Origin: JAFAMS01 sp049520515
GTDB taxonomy: Bacteria > Vulcanimicrobiota > Vulcanimicrobiia > Vulcanimicrobiales > Vulcanimicrobiaceae
Assembly (NCBI GenBank): GCA_049520515.1
Contig: JBEKPS010000004.1
Coordinates: 1 to 64,000, forward strand
Direction: 5' to 3'
DNA: 64,000 nucleotides
This document shows, in pieces, positions 55,652 through 64,000 of the stretch. The position numbers were made by a program, and so were the translations under genes. The notes beneath the pieces are model-generated. The model was not told the origin of the DNA, made no database searches, and saw nothing but the letters and a program-made list of their open reading frames with translations. Every line of letters starts with the position of its first letter. The stretch's first letter is position 1.

Positions 55652-56799
55652 AGGTCTTCGAGCTCGTCGTTGCTCAGATCGCCGAGATTGCGTCCTTCAG
55701 CGGACGCACGTTGTTCCATGAACGCGAAGCGGCGATAGAATTTCTCATTGGCTTCGCGCAATGCGCCTTCGGCATCGAAGCCGAGCTGCCGCGTGACGTT
55801 GACGAGCGTGAAGAGAATGTCGCCGATCTCTTCGCGGATATGATTTGGATCGCCGGTCCGTTGCGCATCGGCGAGCTCCGCGATTTCTTCGCTCAGCTTG
55901 TGCGTCACCGCGCGAGCGTCCGGCCAATCGAAACCGACGCGCGAAGCTTTCTCTTGCATTTTTTGCGCGCGCTGCAAGGCGCCCAGAGCCTTGGGAATTC
56001 CGTCGAGCCGGCTGTTGCGGCCGAGCGCGGCGCCTTCGGCGGCCTTGATTTGCTCCCAATTTTTCCAGACTTCCGCCACGCCCGAGACGGCCTGATCGCC
56101 GAACACGTGTGGATGCCGGCGCACCATCTTGTTGGAAAGCCCATCGATCACGTCGGCGATCGAGAACTTTCCGCGCTCGGTTGCGACCTGTGAATGAAAA
56201 ACGATTTGCAGCAGCAGATCGCCGAGCTCTTCGCACAGTGAATCATCGCGTTCTTGTTCGATCGCTTCGGCGACCTCGAATGTTTCTTCGATCAGATACG
56301 GCACGAGCGTGCGATGCGTTTGCTCGCGGTCCCACGGGCACGAACGCCGCAAGCGCGCCATGATCTCGACGAGATCTTCCCACGAATGACGGTCCGAGCC
56401 CGGCGGCAGCGGAACGAGCGGCATCGTGATTGCTGCGGAGAGCGTCGCTTTCGGCACGCCAGGCACGATCTCGGCGGCGATGCCGCGCGCTTCGAGCGCG
56501 CGCAAGAGCACCGGAAGTCCGGCAAAATCAGAGAGTGGGTTCCCCAGCACGCCGAGGCCGATGTCGCGACTCGCGTCGACGCGCATGACAAACGCGTCGA
56601 TCTCTTCGCGACTGCCTCGCATGAAGAGTCCGGGCCGTTCGACCAGCTTGAGCAGCTCGACCCCTTCGGCTTCAAGGAAGAGCACAAGCTCGGGCGGCGC
56701 CAGAACTGTCGCTGCGCGCCCAATCGCGCGCAGCGCTCCAAGACTTCCGAGCGTGAGCAAGTCCGGGTCGCCCGGACCGAGTCCGACGATGCGGATCAC
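55624..56799 (-). CDS. mazG: YabN-type fusion: tetrapyrrole-methylase-like domain plus MazG pyrophosphohydrolase
   Basis: A 391-residue two-domain protein. The N-terminal domain (IVGLGPGDPDLLTLGSLGAL) resembles SAM-dependent tetrapyrrole methylases but is shortened to about 130 residues. The C-terminal half is MazG, with two EEXXD-type NTP sites (EELGDLLLQIVFHSQ and EEIGDILFTLVNVTR) and SCPWDREQTHRTLVPYLIEE. It hydrolyses non-canonical NTPs. The N-terminal activity in YabN proteins is unknown. It is followed by the Kal-like and rqcP genes. Confidence 0.94.
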   Translation of the reverse strand: MIRIVGLGPGDPDLLTLGSLGALRAIGRAATVLAPPELVLFLEAEGVELLKLVERPGLFMRGSREEIDAFVMRVDASRDIGLGVLGNPLSDFAGLPVLLRALEARGIAAEIVPGVPKATLSAAITMPLVPLPPGSDRHSWEDLVEIMARLRRSCPWDREQTHRTLVPYLIEETFEVAEAIEQERDDSLCEELGDLLLQIVFHSQVATERGKFSIADVIDGLSNKMVRRHPHVFGDQAVSGVAEVWKNWEQIKAAEGAALGRNSRLDGIPKALGALQRAQKMQEKASRVGFDWPDARAVTHKLSEEIAELADAQRTGDPNHIREEIGDILFTLVNVTRQLGFDAEGALREANEKFYRRFAFMEQRASAEGRNLGDLSNDELEDLWQLAKTAA

Positions 56800-56828
56800 G
56801 CCGGTTCGTTCAACCGGCGCGACGCGGT

Positions 56829-57800
56829 TTACTTCGTGGCGGCGGGAGATGCGGCCGCGGGTGCCGGCGGCGCAGCGGCCGACGACGGCGCAGGCGGTAG
56901 CGGCGAGCTCGCAAGGTCGGAGAAGCGCGGATCGCTCACGGTGATCGTGGCTTTACTGCGCAGCTCTTGCAAGAACGGCTGAATCTGCTGCTGTTCGGCT
57001 TGCTGCAGCAACGTCTGACGAATTTGCACTTGACTGCCTGCGAGCGTTGCTTTGAGGGCCGGTTTCTTTTCTTCGACTTGAATGATGTGATAGCCGAACG
57101 GACTCTTGACCGGCTCACTGATCTTCCCGACCGGCAAGCTGAACGCGGCCGCATCGAACGGCTGCACCATTTGTCCGTGTCCGAAGAAACCGAGCTCGCC
57201 GCCTTTATCTTTGCTGGCCGGATCGGCTGAATATTGCTTCGCAAGCGCAGCAAAGTCGCCGCCGGCTTTCAGCTTGGCTTCGACCATCTGCGCGGTCTTG
57301 AGATCCGGCACGAGGATGTGGCGCGCGCGCACTTGCTCGGGCTTGTCGAGTGCCGCGTGGTTCTGTTTGAAGAACGCCGCAACTTGCGCGTCCGTGATCG
57401 GTGGAATGCGTTTCGCAACGGCTTGCTGGAGCACGAGCTGTTGTTTGAGGATGTCGCGCACGCCGGCCTCGGTCAAGCCCTGTTGCTTGACGATCATGTC
57501 GAACTGTCCGTTCGGAAAGCGCGCCTTCAGCTTGGCCTCTTCAGCATCGATATCCGCGGAACTCGGATTGATATGATTCTCGGTCGCGTACTGATCGATC
57601 AGATCGCTCTGAATCAGCTGGTTGAGCACGCCTTTACCCGCTTGGCTCCCCTCAAGCTTGGTGTCGAACGCACTGTGGCTGATCTGTTGACCGTTAACGG
57701 TTACGATCGCGCCGCCACCGCCGCTATTGCTATTACAGGCAGCCAGCGACAAGCTAAACGCGGCGGCCAACGATGCCGCCATCAAACGATTCGAATTCAA
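56829..57800 (-). CDS. PrsA/SurA-like peptidyl-prolyl isomerase lipoprotein
   Basis: An extracytoplasmic foldase of 323 residues. TTG at 57800 follows GGAGTAAGG. The lipobox LAAC places the lipidated Cys at residue 22. A SurA-N-type helical domain (about 40-150) precedes one parvulin domain (RARHILVPDLKTAQMVEAKL, KDKGGELGFFGHGQMVQPFD, SPFGYHIIQVEEKKP). The tail is Pro/Ala-rich (about 30 residues). A cytoplasmic start further upstream (57836) is less likely. It helps fold secreted proteins and lies between the glycine-rich lipoprotein and mazG. Confidence 0.93.
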   Translation of the reverse strand: MNSNRLMAASLAAAFSLSLAACNSNSGGGGAIVTVNGQQISHSAFDTKLEGSQAGKGVLNQLIQSDLIDQYATENHINPSSADIDAEEAKLKARFPNGQFDMIVKQQGLTEAGVRDILKQQLVLQQAVAKRIPPITDAQVAAFFKQNHAALDKPEQVRARHILVPDLKTAQMVEAKLKAGGDFAALAKQYSADPASKDKGGELGFFGHGQMVQPFDAAAFSLPVGKISEPVKSPFGYHIIQVEEKKPALKATLAGSQVQIRQTLLQQAEQQQIQPFLQELRSKATITVSDPRFSDLASSPLPPAPSSAAAPPAPAAASPAATK

Positions 57801-57836
57801 AATCCTTACTCCACGCGGAGATAACAGGCTCCGCAA

Positions 57837-57869
57837 AACCCCCGAACGTTCGTAGGGGTGCCGGGGGTT
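57837..57869 (-). terminator. Intrinsic terminator after the glycine-rich lipoprotein gene
   Basis: Minus-strand stem AACCCCCG/CGGGGGTT (57869-57862 with 57844-57837, 17-nt loop) followed by TT before a GCGG stretch. The T-tract is short (TTTT), so it may terminate only partly and let some mfd-unit transcripts continue into the foldase gene. Confidence 0.6.
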
Positions 57870-57879
57870 CCTCCCGAGG

Positions 57880-59259
57880 TTAACGCCGCACGAGCGCCAT
57901 CGGTGCCGACGTGCCCAAGGCGGCCGGGACGGGGCCGGCTCCCGCAGAGCCGTTTACGATGCCGGCATAATTGAAGACCGGCGTCGGGTCCGAACCGCCC
58001 GGGGTCGCAGGGGTGGCGGGGTCGATGGTCCCCCCGCTCGCCAAGCACTGACCTGCGCCGCTACTCGTCGTCTGGAGACTCCCGGCGTTCACGAAGATTG
58101 CCGGACCCGCTGCAGCTCCACCGCCGGCGCCGCTTCCAACATGCGTACTTTTTCCGGCCCCGCCGGTGATCGTCGCGAGCGTACCGCCGTTTGCGCCTAC
58201 GCTATCGCCTGAGCCGCCGCCGCCACCTGGGCCGCCGGTTCCGCCGCCGGCTCCTCCGCCGCCGCCGGCTCCAAACCCACCGGCACCTCCATAATTTTCC
58301 AAAGCGCCCACTATGGGCGCGCCGCTCCCTCCGCCGCCACCACCGAAACCGCCGGTTCCGCCCGCTCCGGCTTGCGGAGTATTGATGCCGCCACCACCAC
58401 CGCCGCCGCCGCCACCACCGCCGAAGCCGCCATTCGCTCCGTTACCGGTCGGCGCTGTGCCGCCGCTTCCCGCAGTCGGCCCGTAGCCTGACCCGCCAAA
58501 AGCGCCCCCGCCGGTTGTGGCGCTGTTGCCCTGCTGCAGCAGCCCGCCACCGCCGGATCCGCCCAAATCATTCGGGCCGCCAAGTGCGGCGCCGCCACCG
58601 TTGCCACCAAGACCGCCCCCGCCGCCGCCACCACCGTACGAAGGATCACCGGGATTGCCACCGCCGGCTCCAGTTCCGCCGATTGCCTGGCAGTTGACGA
58701 AGAAATCGTTGCTGACGCTGACGCTTGCAGTTGCCTGATTTACGAAGATGCCGGCGCCGAGTCCGGCGCCTCCGCCTCCCCACGGGTAACCGCCGTCGCC
58801 GCCCTTTGCGGTTACGTTTTGGATTTGCAAATTCTTGATGACGATGCTGCCGCTGTCGGCGAAGAACGCGCGGTATTTGCCGGCACCGTCAATCGTGATT
58901 CGGCCGAATGATCCGCCGTCGATCGTAAGGTTGTTCTCGATGATCGGAAGCGGACCGGAGAGCGTGATCGTGCACGCCTTGCTGAAACACAGAGCCGAAT
59001 TGTTTATGGCGATTTGTTTGACGTCGAATTGAATCGCCGTATTCGGCTGCGCGTGTGCCATGCCGTATCGCAGATCGCCTTGCACGCCGACACCGCTGCC
59101 TACGCCGAGAAGAACAGAGGTCGGGTTCGAGTCGGTACCGAGCGTGACGGTGTATGTGCTTGTTCCGGTGCTCCCCGGAGATGGCGTGACGGTTGAAGGC
59201 GGCCCGCATCCCGCCAGCATGCAGAAGAACGCAACGACGAAAACCGCGGCGAATCTCAT
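57880..59259 (-). CDS. Glycine-rich surface lipoprotein
   Basis: A 459-residue lipoprotein (lipobox LAGC, Cys at residue 18). Residues 20-160 are a beta-rich domain with a right-handed beta-helix pattern (NLTIDGGSFGRITIDGAGKY, SGSIVIKNLQIQNVTAKGGD). Residues about 150-390 are extreme Gly repeats (runs of up to 12 Gly, some with Ala, Ser, Asn), like PE-PGRS or polymorphic outer-membrane proteins. A non-repetitive tail follows. The ATG overlaps the mfd stop. The gene is a likely surface or adhesion protein, inferred from composition. No ligand is known. Confidence 0.8.
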   Translation of the reverse strand: MRFAAVFVVAFFCMLAGCGPPSTVTPSPGSTGTSTYTVTLGTDSNPTSVLLGVGSGVGVQGDLRYGMAHAQPNTAIQFDVKQIAINNSALCFSKACTITLSGPLPIIENNLTIDGGSFGRITIDGAGKYRAFFADSGSIVIKNLQIQNVTAKGGDGGYPWGGGGAGLGAGIFVNQATASVSVSNDFFVNCQAIGGTGAGGGNPGDPSYGGGGGGGGLGGNGGGAALGGPNDLGGSGGGGLLQQGNSATTGGGAFGGSGYGPTAGSGGTAPTGNGANGGFGGGGGGGGGGGGINTPQAGAGGTGGFGGGGGGSGAPIVGALENYGGAGGFGAGGGGGAGGGTGGPGGGGGSGDSVGANGGTLATITGGAGKSTHVGSGAGGGAAAGPAIFVNAGSLQTTSSGAGQCLASGGTIDPATPATPGGSDPTPVFNYAGIVNGSAGAGPVPAALGTSAPMALVRR

Positions 59260-62200
59260 ATTGCTTCCACCAGTTGTCGTACGAGTGGAAGCGCTTGTCT
59301 GGGGGTCTCTATACGCGTGGGGAGGTCGACTGAGATCTTTCCATCGCCGAATCGAAAACGATTCTTAGTCAGCGATTGCAAGCGCGGAATGGCGGTCGGC
59401 TCGAGCGCGAATCCGCTACCGACACCGAAGGTTAAACGCCGCTCGTCGATGACGACACGCGTGATGTTCTTGCGCAGCGCGATGGTACGCAGCTTCGTGA
59501 TCTCGATAAGATCGTGGAACTCATCCGGGAACGCACCGAACCGGTCGCGCACGCCGGCTGCGACCTCTTCGACCTGCTCTTCGCTGCGCGCTGCGGCGAG
59601 CTGCTGATAGACGGCGATCTTTTGCGACACCTGCGGAATATAGTCTGCGGGAATGAACGCGTTGATCTTGATGTCGATGACGGCCTCGCGCCGCTGCTCG
59701 AGCGTATCTTTCGCGCGGCCGCGCCGTTCGGCGATCGCATCCGCGAGCAAGGCGCAATAGGTATCGAATCCGACCGAGCCGATGAATCCGCTCTGCGCTT
59801 TGCCAAGCAGGTTGCCCGCGCCGCGAATTTCGAGATCGCGCATCGCAATCTGCATGCCGCTGCCGAGATGCGTGAACTCGCGGATTGCTTCGAGCCGCGC
59901 TTTCGCTTCTTCGGTGAGCGCCTTATGTGCTTGATAGAGAAGATACGCGTAGGCTTGTTGATTCGAGCGCCCCACGCGTCCGCGCAGCTGATACAGATCC
60001 CCAAGTCCGAATTTGTCGGCGTCGCTGATGATGATCGTGTTGACGTTGGGGATGTCCAGGCCGTTCTCGATGATCGTCGTCGAGACGAAGACGTCGAGCT
60101 CGCCGTCGATGAAGCGTTGCATCACGGGCTCGAGTTCGTTCTCGCCCATTTGGCCGTGTCCGATAGCGATGCGCGCTTTGGGAACGAGTTGCTCGAGCGC
60201 TCTGGCAACGCCGTAAATCGTCTCGATTCGATTGTGGACGAAATAGACTTGTCCGCCGCGATCGAGCTCGGCCATGATTGCGTGCTGCACGACCGAGTCG
60301 CTGGACGGAACGACGACCGTCTTGGTGGAGAGCCGGTTGGCAGGCGCGGTTTGAATCAACGAGAGATCGCGCACGCCGAGCAACGACATGTGCAGCGTGC
60401 GCGGAATCGGCGTTGCCGAGAGCGTGAGCACGTCGACGCTGGCACGCAGTTGCTTGAGCCGCTCTTTGTGCATGACGCCGAAGCGCTGTTCTTCGTCGAT
60501 CACGAGCAACCCGAGATCTTTGAAAACAACGTCTTTCTGCAACAGCCGGTGCGTGCCGATGACGATGTCGACTTTGCCGTCGGCAACGTCGCGCAAAATC
60601 GCTTGCTGCTCTTTCTTCGTTCGGAAGCGTGAAAGCTCGGCAACCTGCACCGGAAAGCTCGCGAATCGGGCGCTGAAATTGCGATAGTGCTGCGCGGCCA
60701 GAAGTGTGGTCGGAACGAGGATCGCGACCTGCTTCTTTGCGAGTACGGCTTTGAAAGCGCCGCGAATCGCGACTTCTGTTTTGCCGTAACCGACGTCGCC
60801 GCAGACGAGGCGATCCATCGGCCGTGAGACCGACATGTCGCCTTTGACCTCATTGATCGCTTTGAGCTGATCGGGTGTCTCCGTATACGGAAAGGCTTCT
60901 TCCAGCTCAGATTGCCACGGCGCGTCGGGACCGAATGAATAGCCCGGCGCCGATTCGCGCTCCGCGTAGAGCGCGACGAGTTCGTCGGCGATCTTTGCAA
61001 GCTGCTCGCTCACACGGCCCTTGGCACGCGCCCAGTCGGCGCCGCCCATGCGTGAAAGACGCGGAGCGACGCCTTCAGCGGCGTTGTATTTCGTCACCAG
61101 ATGCATCTGGTGCACGGGGACGAGCATGCGGTCGTTGCCCGCATATTGCAGATCGATATAGTCGCCCGTCGTGCCGAGGATCGTTTCGGTGCGCAAACCG
61201 AGATATTGTCCGATGCCGTGTACGGCGTGTACGACGAAATCGCCGACCGAAAGATCGGAAAGCGTAACCGGAACGCCTTCCTTGACGGCACGCAGCTTGA
61301 CCCGGCGTTGCGGCTGTCCGTAAATCTCGCGATCGCCAAGCACGTGCAGACGCAGGCCGGGAATCGAGAACCCCGCATCAATCGACCCTTGATCGACATA
61401 AGCGGCGGCGTTGCCGAGCAGCGCGCGCGGCATGCCGCGCTGCGCATCGATGCCGGCGCCTTGCAGCATCTCGTGCAAACGCGAGGCGCCCGTGACGGTC
61501 AGCCAGACGGTGTCGCCGGCTTCCAGCCATTCGCGCACCGACGTCATGAACACATCGATCCGGCGTTGGAAATGTTCGACCGGTCGCGTCTCGAGCGCAA
61601 AGCGTTCGAGCACGCGCGGCATCCACGATTCGGCTGCATCGCCTTCGATCGCGCCTGCAATCACGAGCGTCGTCGCTTGCGCAAGTTCATCGCGCAGTGC
61701 GGGCAGATTCGGATACGGTGCGATCACTTCGGCGAGCAAGGCTTCACCGACGTCGTCGTCGCGCACGTCGAGCTCGCCCGACTCGACCCCGGCCAAGAGC
61801 ACTTCCTGTTCGCGCGAGCGTTCTTGGCTTAAGCTTTCGTCGATCGTCGCGAGCATGTGCGGCTCTTGCAGAACAACGAGTGCGCGTTTGGAGAGATAGT
61901 CGAAGAGCGTCGCGTGTCGATCGTAGGCGAGCGAAAGCCAGGCTTCGGGAACGTCCGCGCCCGAGGCAAGATAGGCACGCACCGCCGAGACGACGCCCGG
62001 CTCGCCGGAAACGCGTTCGGTGACCCGCTCGCGATAGATGGCTTCGCGCGGGATCTCGCCCCACGGCGCAATTGCGATCTTCGCGAGCGGCTCGCCGGCA
62101 TCGCTGCGCTGCGATTGCAGATCGAAGGGCCGAATACTGTCGACATCATCGCCGAAAAACTCGATGCGCACCGCTTTCTCGGCGGTCGCCGCAAAGACGT

Positions 62201-62747
62201 CGATCAGTCCGCCGCGCACGGCGTATTCGCCGGCCGCACCGACGACATCGACGCGATGATACCCGAGGGTGTAGAGCCGCTTCTGCGTCTCTTCGAAGCC
62301 CGCACTTGCACCGCGTTCGATTGAAAAGACGAGACTCTCGAAGATCTCGCGCGGCATCAAATATTGGCGCAGCGCTGCGACCGGCGCAACCACGATCATC
62401 GAGCGCTGCGCACAAAGATCGGCGAGCAGCGTCATGCGTGCACTGCGTTCCGAGGGGCTCTCGAGCGCACCGATGCTCTCGTCGCGCGGTCGCACCAGTG
62501 CAACCGGCCCGTTCTCGCCCTCCCCGAGATAGTAGAGCAGATCGGCAAACGTACGTTCTGCGACGTCGGCTGTCGGCACTATGACGAGCATCTGGTCGCC
62601 GAGCGCCTTGAAGACGCCGGAGAGCAAGTACGGCCGTGCGGCCGCGCCCGTTTCGTGCAAAGCGAATGCAGCAGCACCGCCCGATGACCTCAAACGGTCG
62701 ACGAGCGCAGCAAACGAACGATACAGGACAGGGGTGGCTACGGACAC
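59256..62747 (-). CDS. mfd: Transcription-repair coupling factor
   Basis: A 1163-residue ATPase that removes stalled RNA polymerase and recruits the excision-repair complex. The N-terminal UvrB-like part contains YAVRGGLIDVFAATAEKAVR. The RNA-polymerase-interaction region has LSVGDFVVHAVHGIGQYLGL. The helicase motifs are VCGDVGYGKTEVA (Walker A), DEEQRFG (DEEQ), SATPIPRTL and YQLRGRVGRSNQQAYAYLLY. The start is GTG at 62747. It precedes the foldase-mazG-rqcP run, an order partly conserved with Bacillus (mfd, yabN, yabO). Confidence 0.97.
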   Translation of the reverse strand: MSVATPVLYRSFAALVDRLRSSGGAAAFALHETGAAARPYLLSGVFKALGDQMLVIVPTADVAERTFADLLYYLGEGENGPVALVRPRDESIGALESPSERSARMTLLADLCAQRSMIVVAPVAALRQYLMPREIFESLVFSIERGASAGFEETQKRLYTLGYHRVDVVGAAGEYAVRGGLIDVFAATAEKAVRIEFFGDDVDSIRPFDLQSQRSDAGEPLAKIAIAPWGEIPREAIYRERVTERVSGEPGVVSAVRAYLASGADVPEAWLSLAYDRHATLFDYLSKRALVVLQEPHMLATIDESLSQERSREQEVLLAGVESGELDVRDDDVGEALLAEVIAPYPNLPALRDELAQATTLVIAGAIEGDAAESWMPRVLERFALETRPVEHFQRRIDVFMTSVREWLEAGDTVWLTVTGASRLHEMLQGAGIDAQRGMPRALLGNAAAYVDQGSIDAGFSIPGLRLHVLGDREIYGQPQRRVKLRAVKEGVPVTLSDLSVGDFVVHAVHGIGQYLGLRTETILGTTGDYIDLQYAGNDRMLVPVHQMHLVTKYNAAEGVAPRLSRMGGADWARAKGRVSEQLAKIADELVALYAERESAPGYSFGPDAPWQSELEEAFPYTETPDQLKAINEVKGDMSVSRPMDRLVCGDVGYGKTEVAIRGAFKAVLAKKQVAILVPTTLLAAQHYRNFSARFASFPVQVAELSRFRTKKEQQAILRDVADGKVDIVIGTHRLLQKDVVFKDLGLLVIDEEQRFGVMHKERLKQLRASVDVLTLSATPIPRTLHMSLLGVRDLSLIQTAPANRLSTKTVVVPSSDSVVQHAIMAELDRGGQVYFVHNRIETIYGVARALEQLVPKARIAIGHGQMGENELEPVMQRFIDGELDVFVSTTIIENGLDIPNVNTIIISDADKFGLGDLYQLRGRVGRSNQQAYAYLLYQAHKALTEEAKARLEAIREFTHLGSGMQIAMRDLEIRGAGNLLGKAQSGFIGSVGFDTYCALLADAIAERRGRAKDTLEQRREAVIDIKINAFIPADYIPQVSQKIAVYQQLAAARSEEQVEEVAAGVRDRFGAFPDEFHDLIEITKLRTIALRKNITRVVIDERRLTFGVGSGFALEPTAIPRLQSLTKNRFRFGDGKISVDLPTRIETPRQALPLVRQLVEAI

Positions 62748-62783
62748 AGAGTTTCTATGCTAACACATCGCGAAAGACAGAAT

Positions 62784-63788
62784 ATGCGGATCCTCGTGAC
62801 CGGGGGCGCCGGCTTCATTGGAAGCGCGCTTATATGGGAGCTGAATCGACGTGGCTTCGACGATATTCTCGTCGCCGACCGCTTGGGCACCGGCGAGAAA
62901 TGGCGTCATCTCGTTCCGCTGCGTTTTCGCGACTACCTTGAAGCTGACGACCTAGCGAAGATCGTGAGCGAAACTCCGGAAAAGCTTGACGATGTCTCCA
63001 CGATTTTCCATCTCGGTGCATGCTCGTCGACGACGGAAAGCGACGCAAGTTATCTGATTCGCAACAACTTCGCGTATACGAAGATGCTGGCCGAATGGGC
63101 GGTCGGCAAAGGCCGCCGATTCGTGTATGCAAGTTCCGGCGCAACGTACGGCGCGCGGGAGCACGGCTTGCGCGAAGATCTCGAACCTTCGGAGCTGCGG
63201 CCGCTCAACAAGTACGGATTTTCAAAGCATATCTTCGATGTGTATGCCGCGCGCAGCGGCATCCTCGACCGGATCGTTGGGCTGAAATATTTCAACGTTT
63301 ACGGCCCCAACGAAGATCACAAAGGCGACATGCGCTCGGTCGTTCACAAAGCGTACGAGAGTATCACGCGTGACGGATGGGTAGGGCTCTTCAAAAGTTA
63401 TCGTCCCGAAGTTGCGGACGGCGAACAAACGCGTGACTTCATCTACGTCAAGGACGTGGTCGCGATGACCGTGCATCTGGCGAACACGCCGAGCGCGCGG
63501 GGTCTCTTCAATGTAGGCTCAGGCGTGGCGCGAAGCTGGCTGGATCTCGCCCGGGCAGTGTTCACCGCGATGGGACGCAAGCCGGATATCCGATTCGTCG
63601 AGATGCCTGCAGTGCTACGCGGCCGCTATCAGTACGCGACGCAGGCCTCGATCGAAAAGCTCCGGACGAGCGGCTACGACAGGCCGATCACCGCGCTCGA
63701 GGACGGGATCGCCGATTACGTCAAGGGTTATCTAATACCGGGCCGAGCGCTCGGGGACGAGGTACCGGTGGGGCTACCGCGCGGCTAG
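62784..63788 (+). CDS. hldD: ADP-L-glycero-D-manno-heptose-6-epimerase
   Basis: Produces the heptose precursor of LPS core. An SDR-type epimerase of 334 residues. ILVTGGAGFIGSAL is at the N-terminus, ACSSTTESDASYLIRNN (heptose-specific) is in the middle, the active site is ASSGATYG and YGFSK, and FNVYGPNEDHKGDMRSVVHK follows. The ATG at 62784 is preceded by AAAGACAG; an earlier ATG at 62757 has weaker support. It diverges from mfd by 36 bp. Its presence indicates a heptose-containing outer membrane or glycan. Confidence 0.93.
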   Translation: MRILVTGGAGFIGSALIWELNRRGFDDILVADRLGTGEKWRHLVPLRFRDYLEADDLAKIVSETPEKLDDVSTIFHLGACSSTTESDASYLIRNNFAYTKMLAEWAVGKGRRFVYASSGATYGAREHGLREDLEPSELRPLNKYGFSKHIFDVYAARSGILDRIVGLKYFNVYGPNEDHKGDMRSVVHKAYESITRDGWVGLFKSYRPEVADGEQTRDFIYVKDVVAMTVHLANTPSARGLFNVGSGVARSWLDLARAVFTAMGRKPDIRFVEMPAVLRGRYQYATQASIEKLRTSGYDRPITALEDGIADYVKGYLIPGRALGDEVPVGLPRG

Positions 63789-64000
63789 CGGGACCTTGTC
63801 GCCTTGCATCAGCTGGTCGTAGATCCAGCGATACGTTTTTTCGAGACCCGTTTCGAGCGTGATTTCCGGCTCCCAATCAAAGACTTTTCGGATCAACGTA
63901 TTGTCGGAGCTCCGACCGCGAACACCGAGCGGCGCGTCGCGTTTATACCGGCGGTTCAATTTGATGCCGGCGATCTTCTCGACGATGTCGACCATCTGAT
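63774..64000 (-). CDS. GDP-mannose 3,5-epimerase-like protein (C-terminal part, runs off the window)
   Basis: The visible 75 residues are the C-terminus of an extended-SDR epimerase. GVRGRSSDNTLIRKVFDWEP, then ITLETGLEKTYRWIYDQLM, matches the end of GDP-mannose 3,5-epimerases, which isomerise GDP-D-mannose to GDP-L-galactose and related sugars. The N-terminal NAD site is outside the window. The frame continues to the right edge (64000). It is convergent with hldD (15-nt overlap), so this is a surface-polysaccharide region. Other NDP-sugar epimerases cannot be excluded. Confidence 0.8.
   Translation of the reverse strand, partial: QMVDIVEKIAGIKLNRRYKRDAPLGVRGRSSDNTLIRKVFDWEPEITLETGLEKTYRWIYDQLMQGDKVPLAAR

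Noticed and set aside
58160..58720. CRISPR- or satellite-like repeats (CCGCCG-rich).
   Set aside because: They are the codons of the glycine-rich lipoprotein read on the other strand; unit length and spacing are irregular.
1..64000. tRNA, rRNA, insertion sequences, integrases or attachment sites.
   Set aside because: No T-loop consensus, rRNA-like block or transposase/integrase product was seen in any intergenic gap or frame read.

Overview
The window is about 60% GC, gene-dense and chromosomal. It has no tRNA, rRNA, insertion sequence or CRISPR array that I can see. The gene mix points to a two-membrane bacterium outside the well-studied phyla. SepF, DivIVA, WhiA, a YabN-type MazG, an RqcP-like S4 protein and CsaB are familiar from Gram-positives and Cyanobacteria. 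They sit beside a heptose epimerase (HldD), prolipoprotein processing (Lgt, LspA) and many lipoproteins. LuxR-type regulators with large ATPase or TPR bodies, glycine-rich lipoproteins and retropepsin-like secreted proteins fit Candidatus Eremiobacterota (WPS-2) or a relative. That taxonomic call is inference from gene content only.

Layout. 1-8126: end of a polar amino-acid ABC transporter, a secreted glycine-zipper protein, an ECHDC3-like enoyl-CoA hydratase, an SDR, and homoserine dehydrogenase preceded by a complete attenuator (promoter, Met/Thr/Ile-rich leader peptide, antiterminator, terminator). Then come an NHL-propeller protein, a quinone reductase and an orphan TRAP binding protein. 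8127-18034: a structured RNA leader with a terminator, followed by one tightly packed run: DUF5693 membrane protein, two tandem two-lobed aspartyl proteases, CsaB, a site-2 protease and IleS, closed by a strong terminator. 18035-24134: an accessory-looking stretch with small unknown genes on the minus strand, a possible 28-residue peptide gene and three LuxR-type regulators.

24124-32896: housekeeping genes: tgt, rluD-like, lspA, ccdA, lgt, a Uma2 nuclease, a propeller protein, yggS, sepF, divIVA, a GvpL/GvpF homologue and leuB. 32838-38363: an ECF sigma factor with a two-TM partner, a DUF6249-like protein, a methyltransferase, a HAD hydrolase and a small flagellar operon (two FlgF/FlgG-type rod proteins, a short FlgJ-like protein, a sigma-28-like factor and a small protein in the FlgM position). 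38421-48782: two tandem paralogous lipoproteins with a conversion-like identical patch, a Kup transporter, a MaoC protein, an SPFH protein, a 7TM-GGDEF cyclase and a phospholipase C-type phosphoesterase.

48835-62747 (minus strand): mfd, a glycine-rich lipoprotein, a PrsA/SurA foldase, mazG/yabN, a Kal-type hotdog protein, rqcP, whiA, then gap-pgk-tpiA-gpmI and pnp. 62784-64000: hldD and the end of a GDP-mannose 3,5-epimerase-like gene, both for surface sugars.

Genes are packed with 1-4 nt stop/start overlaps (ATGA, GTGA, TTGA), so translational coupling is the rule. At least two well-supported genes (the SDR and csaB) have no start other than CTG at the position their families require.
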